From Gaoshiqia sp050178015 (GTDB taxonomy: Bacteria; Bacteroidota; Bacteroidia; Bacteroidales; Prolixibacteraceae): a stretch of 64,000 nt of DNA. The translations under genes were made by a program, and so were the position numbers. Each line of letters begins with the position of its first letter. Position 1 is the stretch's first letter. The DNA is taken from positions 70,727-134,726 of the forward strand of contig JBFXGM010000010.1 in the NCBI GenBank assembly GCA_050178015.1, read 5' to 3'. Of the stretch, positions 58,389-64,000 are shown piece by piece. The notes beneath the pieces are model-generated. The model saw only the letters and a program-made list of their open reading frames with translations, was not told the DNA's origin and searched no databases.

Positions 58389-61300
58389 ATGAAAAAAAAT
58401 GTGATTTATCCGCCCGAGCGGATGAGGTATTACACAACCAAACTATTGTTGACTATGAAATTAACAATCTTTTTGTTTTTGGTGAGCATGTTGGCGGCTT
58501 CTGCCAATACGTACTCTCAGCAAAGCAAGTTCAGCGTTCAGTACAAGGATGTATCCATTAAAGTGGTGCTGAATGAACTTAAAAGCATGAGCGATCTTCA
58601 GTTTTTTTACAGCAATGATGACTTTGACGTTAATCAGAAGGTAAATGTGGAAGTTACCAACGCCAGTGTAGAAGAAATCCTGGACCAATTACTCGGTTCA
58701 GTGGATGTAACCTACAAAATTGTCGATAATTCGGTCATTATTTCCAAGAATGACATGAAGTGGTCATTCGACAAAACCCAGCAGCAACAAACGGTTTCGG
58801 GGACGGTGACCGATGCGGCAGGATTGCCCTTGCCCGGAGTTACCGTGCTTGTCAAGGGGACTACAAACGGAACCATTACAACTTTTGACGGGACCTATAC
58901 CTTGTCCGGAATTCCGGCGGATGCTACCCTGCTGTTTTCTTTTGTGGGAATGGAACCCCAGGAGATTGCCGTGAGCGGAAGAAGCCAAATCAACGTCGTT
59001 TTGCAGGAGCAAACCATCGGCCTCGAAGAAGTTGTTGCCATTGGATACGGCGTTCAACGCAGAGAAGCCGTGACAGGATCTGTGGCATCAATTGGCGGCG
59101 AAGCCTTGCGCGATATACCTGCGTCCAATTTCACCCAAGCCCTGCAGGGCCGACTGCCCGGGGTGGAATTTGCGCAAACCTCAACCCGCCCTGGCGCGAC
59201 CATGCAGATCCGCATCCGCGGTACCCGTTCGCTGTCTGCCAGCAACGACCCGTTGATCGTGCTTGACGGGATTCCTTTTGTCGGGTCAATTAGTGAAATC
59301 AACACGAACGACATCAAAAGCATGGATATCCTGAAGGATGCTTCGGCAACCGCCATTTACGGTTCGCGCGGCGCCAACGGCGTTATTTTAATTACCACCA
59401 ACAAAGGCCAACAGGGGCAAAAGGCGAAAATTACCTATAACGGCCGTCAGAGCGTCAATGAAATTTTTGCCAAATACCCCATGATGAACGGAAAGGAATT
59501 TGTAGCACTCCGCGCAGCAAGGGGACAATTTACAAACGGGCCGGATGAATTCGATAACATGAATACCGACTGGCAGGACTTGTTTTTCAGAAACGGTTAT
59601 CAGACAAGCCACGACATCGGACTTTCCGGTGGTACCGCCAACGGAAGCTACAGCTTTAACATCGGCTATCTCCAGGACCAAGGCGTCATACCAACAAACA
59701 AATTCACCCGCTATAGTTTGCGCAGTTCGGTTGATCAGGAAGTCGGTGAGTATTTCCGCTTCGGCTTCAACTCAAACAACAACTATAACTTTACGGAAGG
59801 CAACCAGATTGGCCTGTACGGTGTTTTAAGCATGTCGCCTATTGCCGACCCGTATGACGAAGATGGTACCTTGAAAAGGACCATAAAAATGCCGTTGGAT
59901 GAGCAGTATGTCATCACGAGAGACCTTGTAGAAGGATTAGAGGATCAATGGTTGCAACACAACAGGGGATATGCAACCTATAACTCGGTTTACGGAGAAG
60001 TGAAAATCCCGTGGGTTGAGGGCTTGAAGTTCCGTACTACACTTGGTCTGGATTTTATCCAGGCAAACAACGGAAACTACACGGCTGAAGGTATAAATAG
60101 CAGTAACCCGGATACGGAATCTACAGCTTCTATCAGCAATTATCATACATACCACTGGACCATTGAAAACCTGCTAACCTACGACCGCATGTTTGCGGAT
60201 AAACATCGGGTGAATGTGGTAGCGCTGTACTCAGCCGAACAAAATACCAGCTTCAACTCGGGTACCAATGCAAAAGGTATCCCTTCGGAGGCTTTCCAAT
60301 ATTATAGTCTGAGTAATTCTCTCGGTGAAATCACCACAACAAACCCTGCCGACGGAGGCTATACCCAATCCGGTTTGGTTTCGTACATGGGACGTGTGAT
60401 GTACGAATATAGCGATAAATATATGCTTTCGGCAACCGTCCGTACAGATGCCTCGTCGAGGTTAGCCGAAGGGTATCAATGGCATACCTACCCTGCTGTG
60501 TCGGCCGGGTGGAATATGAAAAACGAGCCGTTTATGCAGGACATCCCAGCGATAGACAGGTTGAAAATCCGCGCTGGTTACGGACAAACTTCCAACCAGG
60601 CTGTAGGCGCTTTCAGTACGCTTGGTAAGTTAAGTTCCAGAGATTATAACTTTGGTGATGCTACTTATGCTACCGGGTATTATGTAACCCAATTGCCCAA
60701 TGCCGATTTAGGCTGGGAATACTCTGAAACGTGGAACTATGGGGTGGACTTCTCTTTACTGAAAAATCGCCTGTCGGGTACCATCGAATACTATGTAACC
60801 AATACCAAAGATATTTTGTTGGGCCTTGGCTTGCCCCGGACATCCGGTGTAAGCAGCTATACCGCTAATATTGGCGAAACGCAGAACAAAGGGTTGGAGC
60901 TTTCTCTTAACGGTACCATCCTTAACAATGTAAACGGATGGACTTGGGAAGCCGGCATTAACTTCTATACAAACAAAAACGAACTGGTCGCCCTTGCTTC
61001 AGGCCAGAAAAGGGACGAAGGCAACGGTTGGTTCGTAGGTTATAGCATCAACTCGATTTACGACTACGAACGGGTAGGCTTATGGCAAGAGGGGGATCCG
61101 CATATGGATATATTGGAACCAGGAGGTAATGACAGAATAGGTATGATTAAGGTGAAATATACCGGCGATTATAACGATGATGGCACACCAACCAGGCAAA
61201 TAGGCCCTGATGACCGGCAAATATTGGAAGTGGATCCCGATTTTCAGGGAGGTTTCAACACCCGTGTATCCTATAAGGGATTTGACCTGAGCCTTATCGG

Positions 61301-61772
61301 TAGTTTCCAAAGTGGCGGTATCCTTGTCAGCACCCTCAACGGACCATACAGCTACCTCAATATGATGACCGGACGCCGGGGTAACATCAAGGTGGACTAC
61401 TGGACTCCGGAAAACACAGACGCCAAATATCCTAATCCGGCTGGTGTGTTAAGCGGTGATAATCCAAAGTATGCCACTACCCTCGCGTACTTCAATGGTT
61501 CATACCTGAAGGTGCGCAATATTTCACTTGGGTATAACTTTAACCAATCTTTGCTGAAAACCTCGGGGGTCAATATGCGCATGTACCTCACGGTACAGAA
61601 CCCGTTTGTGATGTTCTCTGACTTCAATAAAGAAATGGGCCTGGATCCTGAAACCAACTCACGCGGTGACCAAAATGTGGCAACAGGTGGTTACAATAAC
61701 CGTATCCTGACGGTAGGTTTTAACTCGCCATCAACCCGGAACTACATCATTGGAGTTAATTTGACATTTTAA
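58389..61772 (+). CDS. SusC-like TonB-dependent transporter with STN signalling domain
   Basis: A 1127-residue outer-membrane receptor. After the signal peptide (ending near AASANTYSQQ) comes a secretin/TonB short N-terminal (STN) domain (about 50-125, SIKVVLNELKSMSDLQFFYSND and VDVTYKIVDNSVIIS). That domain interacts with FecR. A carboxypeptidase-like domain (about 133-220, SGTVTDAAGLPLPGVTV), plug and 22-strand barrel follow, ending in a terminal Phe (GVNLTF). It takes up a glycan or other ligand delivered by the SusD next door (start 13 bases downstream) and signals its presence. The substrate is unknown because no enzymes are in view. Confidence 0.94.
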   Translation: MKKNVIYPPERMRYYTTKLLLTMKLTIFLFLVSMLAASANTYSQQSKFSVQYKDVSIKVVLNELKSMSDLQFFYSNDDFDVNQKVNVEVTNASVEEILDQLLGSVDVTYKIVDNSVIISKNDMKWSFDKTQQQQTVSGTVTDAAGLPLPGVTVLVKGTTNGTITTFDGTYTLSGIPADATLLFSFVGMEPQEIAVSGRSQINVVLQEQTIGLEEVVAIGYGVQRREAVTGSVASIGGEALRDIPASNFTQALQGRLPGVEFAQTSTRPGATMQIRIRGTRSLSASNDPLIVLDGIPFVGSISEINTNDIKSMDILKDASATAIYGSRGANGVILITTNKGQQGQKAKITYNGRQSVNEIFAKYPMMNGKEFVALRAARGQFTNGPDEFDNMNTDWQDLFFRNGYQTSHDIGLSGGTANGSYSFNIGYLQDQGVIPTNKFTRYSLRSSVDQEVGEYFRFGFNSNNNYNFTEGNQIGLYGVLSMSPIADPYDEDGTLKRTIKMPLDEQYVITRDLVEGLEDQWLQHNRGYATYNSVYGEVKIPWVEGLKFRTTLGLDFIQANNGNYTAEGINSSNPDTESTASISNYHTYHWTIENLLTYDRMFADKHRVNVVALYSAEQNTSFNSGTNAKGIPSEAFQYYSLSNSLGEITTTNPADGGYTQSGLVSYMGRVMYEYSDKYMLSATVRTDASSRLAEGYQWHTYPAVSAGWNMKNEPFMQDIPAIDRLKIRAGYGQTSNQAVGAFSTLGKLSSRDYNFGDATYATGYYVTQLPNADLGWEYSETWNYGVDFSLLKNRLSGTIEYYVTNTKDILLGLGLPRTSGVSSYTANIGETQNKGLELSLNGTILNNVNGWTWEAGINFYTNKNELVALASGQKRDEGNGWFVGYSINSIYDYERVGLWQEGDPHMDILEPGGNDRIGMIKVKYTGDYNDDGTPTRQIGPDDRQILEVDPDFQGGFNTRVSYKGFDLSLIGSFQSGGILVSTLNGPYSYLNMMTGRRGNIKVDYWTPENTDAKYPNPAGVLSGDNPKYATTLAYFNGSYLKVRNISLGYNFNQSLLKTSGVNMRMYLTVQNPFVMFSDFNKEMGLDPETNSRGDQNVATGGYNNRILTVGFNSPSTRNYIIGVNLTF

Positions 61773-61785
61773 ATAACTGAAAACG

Positions 61786-63735
61786 ATGAAACACATAAAT
61801 ATAAAAACGATCATAGGAACAGCCTTATTGACGGTGTTCCTGGTAGCGTGTTCTGATATTTTGGAGGAAGAACCACGCAGCATTTTTGAACCTGGTTTTT
61901 TTAAGACTGAAAAAGGTGTTAATGGCGGGTTGACAGCGCTGTACGCACACCTGCGCTACATATATGGTAATGCTTACTATTATAACTCCGGTGTGACCGG
62001 TACCGATGAAGCAACCTATGCCCAGAGTGCGGATGGAAACTTCAAAGTGATGGACATCAGCGGGCAGGGGAATATTACTTCTACTGCCACCGGGGGGACC
62101 GGTACTCTTTGGGACAATGCGTTCCCGGCAATCAACACGGCTTCGGGGATTATTGAGAATGCCGAAGCAGTTGGCCTCGATGCATCCCTGATTGCCGAAG
62201 CCAGGTTTTTCCGTGCCTTCGACTATTTTCAATTAGTGCAGGTTTTCGGAGGGGTGCCATTGGACTTGGGCGCCGGTGAGTTGAAATTCAACACATCCCC
62301 GGTGAGGGTATCGGTACGCAATACCGTACCGGAGGTTTATACCAAATGTATATTCCCTGATCTGATGATCGCAATTAACGATTTGCCGGATGTTGGACGC
62401 CTAACAGGTACCGCCACCAAAACGGTTGCACGTTTGTTTTTGGCAAAAGCTTACCTGACCTATGCATGGTGGCTGGAAAATCCAAATAACATTCCTACCT
62501 ATCCGGAAACTTCCCGCACTGATCCTGACGGACATGATGCATCGTGGTATTTTCAACAGGCTTACGACGTAGCTACCACCGCCATCGACAATCCGGGACC
62601 TTACGGCCTTATGCCCACATTTTATGAGTTACATGTGGGTGGAAATGAACGTAACAAAGAAATGCTGTTGTATGCCGATCATACTGAAACAAGCGAAAAA
62701 TACAACGGAGCAAGTCTGACGTACGGCAGTGGCGGTGACGCGGATAATTTCGCCGCCTGGATGATGACCTGGAACTATACCGAAATCAGAAGCGGCACAA
62801 ATCCGGACGGTACCGGTCAGAAAAGCACCGTTTTACGCGAAGCATCTCAGGACCTGGGGCGTCCCTGGACCCGTATGTGCCCGACCATTGAAGCTTTTGT
62901 AAACACCTTTGCCAATAAAACGGAAGATTCCCGATTCGACGCTTCGTTTGTAACTGTTTACCGTGGTAACTGGCCTCTCAATAATGATATGACCGAATTT
63001 TATTATGGTGCCAATGGCTTGAAAGTTTACCCGGGTGACCCGATATTAACCTTCCTGCCCGAAGAACCAGCCACATCTATTACGTATCCTACTGGAGCAG
63101 GGCCAAGCAATGTTGGTGGAGGAACTCTGCCCGGACGAGCTGATTATGTAATCGCGCCAAGCGGAATTAGTAGGGTAGTATATCCCGGAACCTGGAAGAT
63201 GAGTACCTACCGCACCGACAACGCCGGTACCCTGGGGCAACCCAACGCCGCGGTTACCCGTCCGTTTAATATTGCCAAATTCTCCGAATTCTACTTCGTT
63301 GCTGCCGAAGCAGCTGTGAAGGGTGCAACCACAAAGGCGGGTAAAAGCGCAAGAGAATTGATCAATGTCATCCGTGCCCGTGCCGGGAAATGGAAATTCG
63401 ACAGGTATAATAATGTGGAAAGAATAGAAGATAACAGTGCCGCGATGATGGCCGCAACGCCCGCAACGATTGATATCGACTATATTCTGGCAGAAAGTTC
63501 ACGTGAATATTACGGCGAAGGTTTCCGCTGGTTCGATTTAGTACGTACTCAAAAATGGACCGAATTAGCTTCTACGTACACAATAGCATCAAGTACCAAA
63601 GGCGACCATAATGCGCAAACCTATACGCGCAGTATTCAATCATATCATTACCTGCGCCCCATTCCGCAGGGCCAGATTGATGGCATGGAAATGACCGATG
63701 CTGAAAAAGCAGCTTATCAGAACCCGGGTTATTAG
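61786..63735 (+). CDS. SusD/RagB-like outer-membrane lipoprotein
   Basis: A 649-residue lipoprotein that caps the preceding SusC. The signal ends in a lipobox VAC, and the mature end CSDILEEEPRS is acidic, consistent with surface export. The family pattern is clear: ARFFRAFDYFQLVQVFGGVPLDLG early, YFVAAEAAVKGA and LINVIRARAGKW late, and YILAESSREYYGEGFRWFDLVRTQKW near the end. It is larger than the starch SusD of this window (521 residues), with inserts in the ligand-binding half. A strong terminator follows, so the visible cassette ends here. Confidence 0.94.
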   Translation: MKHINIKTIIGTALLTVFLVACSDILEEEPRSIFEPGFFKTEKGVNGGLTALYAHLRYIYGNAYYYNSGVTGTDEATYAQSADGNFKVMDISGQGNITSTATGGTGTLWDNAFPAINTASGIIENAEAVGLDASLIAEARFFRAFDYFQLVQVFGGVPLDLGAGELKFNTSPVRVSVRNTVPEVYTKCIFPDLMIAINDLPDVGRLTGTATKTVARLFLAKAYLTYAWWLENPNNIPTYPETSRTDPDGHDASWYFQQAYDVATTAIDNPGPYGLMPTFYELHVGGNERNKEMLLYADHTETSEKYNGASLTYGSGGDADNFAAWMMTWNYTEIRSGTNPDGTGQKSTVLREASQDLGRPWTRMCPTIEAFVNTFANKTEDSRFDASFVTVYRGNWPLNNDMTEFYYGANGLKVYPGDPILTFLPEEPATSITYPTGAGPSNVGGGTLPGRADYVIAPSGISRVVYPGTWKMSTYRTDNAGTLGQPNAAVTRPFNIAKFSEFYFVAAEAAVKGATTKAGKSARELINVIRARAGKWKFDRYNNVERIEDNSAAMMAATPATIDIDYILAESSREYYGEGFRWFDLVRTQKWTELASTYTIASSTKGDHNAQTYTRSIQSYHYLRPIPQGQIDGMEMTDAEKAAYQNPGY

Positions 63736-63755
63736 CCGGATGTATAAAACTTCAG

Positions 63756-63792
63756 ATGAGGCCGAAACCGCTACGCCGGTTTTTCGGCCTCA
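63756..63792. terminator. Terminator after the second susD-like gene
   Basis: ATGAGGCCGAAA pairs with TTTTCGGCCTCAT and is followed by TTTTTTAT. The near-symmetric ends allow use on both strands. Confidence 0.85.
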
Positions 63793-63891
63793 TTTTTTAT
63801 ATCTCTGTATGGTGCCCGGTTAGGTTGACATTTGGTCAGCCGGGGAGAAAATTTCAACTATTCTGATGCCATCTTTCCTGACTTGTCCCTT

Positions 63892-64000
63892 TTAGTGCGG
63901 TGACTCCAGTTTTGCGATAAGCTCCTTCATTTTCGAAGTTGGTTGGGCTTTGACGGTTACTATTTTTTGTGTGATGTGGTTCAGGATCTCGCCATCGACG
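63892..64000 (-). CDS. C-terminal end of an unidentified gene, cut by the window edge
   Basis: On the minus strand an open frame enters from the right edge and ends at a TAA (63894-63892). The visible 35 residues run VDGEILNHITQKIVTVKAQP, then TSKMKELIAKLESPH. They are charged and helix-forming, with no motif I recognise. It is convergent with the SusD-like gene. Because only the tail is seen, neither function nor coding status is certain. Confidence 0.35.
   Translation of the reverse strand, partial: VDGEILNHITQKIVTVKAQPTSKMKELIAKLESPH

Overview
The window comes from a member of the Bacteroidota. The evidence is two SusC/SusD pairs, SusE/SusF-type lipoproteins, a type IX secretion (T9SS) sorting tail on an amylase, a DUF4249 lipoprotein beside a TonB-dependent receptor, an ECF sigma/FecR pair, and recurrent -7 boxes of the Bacteroidota form TAnnTTTG. 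Gene content and moderate base composition suggest an environmental lineage (Marinilabiliales or Prolixibacteraceae are possible), but that placement is inference. I saw no tRNA, rRNA, CRISPR array, insertion sequence or prophage.

Layout. (1) 1-4.9 kb: methionine/one-carbon genes, with metH (cut by the left edge), a 54-residue membrane peptide, metF and a hypothetical gene. (2) 4.97-8.95 kb, minus strand: lysA, a DapF homologue with both catalytic cysteines replaced by serine, and a ModF-like tandem ABC ATPase, each with its own -7 box. (3) 9.2-11.7 kb: a small exported protein and two exported proteins built only of galactose-binding-like domains. (4) mscL and metG. (5) 14.9-36.9 kb: a starch/maltodextrin locus. 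On the minus strand it carries an MFS transporter, beta-phosphoglucomutase, a GH65 phosphorylase, a SusA-like GH13 and a lipoprotein GH13. On the plus strand it carries SusC, SusD, SusE, an enlarged SusF-like protein, a GH13 amylase with a T9SS tail and a GH97 SusB homologue. A LacI-type regulator sits between the two arms, and matching CAAACGTTTG-core palindromes lie in front of both.

The starch genes make a coherent path. Starch is bound at the surface by SusD/E/F and cut by the T9SS amylase. Oligosaccharides pass through SusC, and SusA, GH13 and GH97 enzymes trim them in the periplasm. Maltose probably crosses the inner membrane through the MFS carrier and is split by the GH65 enzyme to glucose and beta-glucose 1-phosphate, which PgmB converts to glucose 6-phosphate.

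(6) 37-52.5 kb: mixed genes. These are an SRPBCC protein, a DUF438/hemerythrin-like/PAS protein, a purine permease paired with a Tsx-like outer-membrane protein, an exported aldo/keto reductase, an acyl-CoA ligase, rimM, a head-GIN (DUF2807) protein, a DUF4258/DUF2283 toxin-antitoxin-like pair, tsaC, a glycosyltransferase, a sirtuin, and a TonB receptor with its DUF4249 partner. (7) 52.5-56.4 kb, minus strand: comF, an M3 peptidase and a flavin reductase. (8) 56.6-63.8 kb: an ECF sigma/FecR/SusC/SusD cassette with no enzyme genes in view, followed by the tail of an unidentified minus-strand gene.

No clearly unprecedented system is visible. The best leads are the Ser/Ser DapF homologue, the LacI operator pair, the enlarged SusF-like protein, the tandem non-catalytic sugar-binding-like proteins and the small peptide in front of metF.
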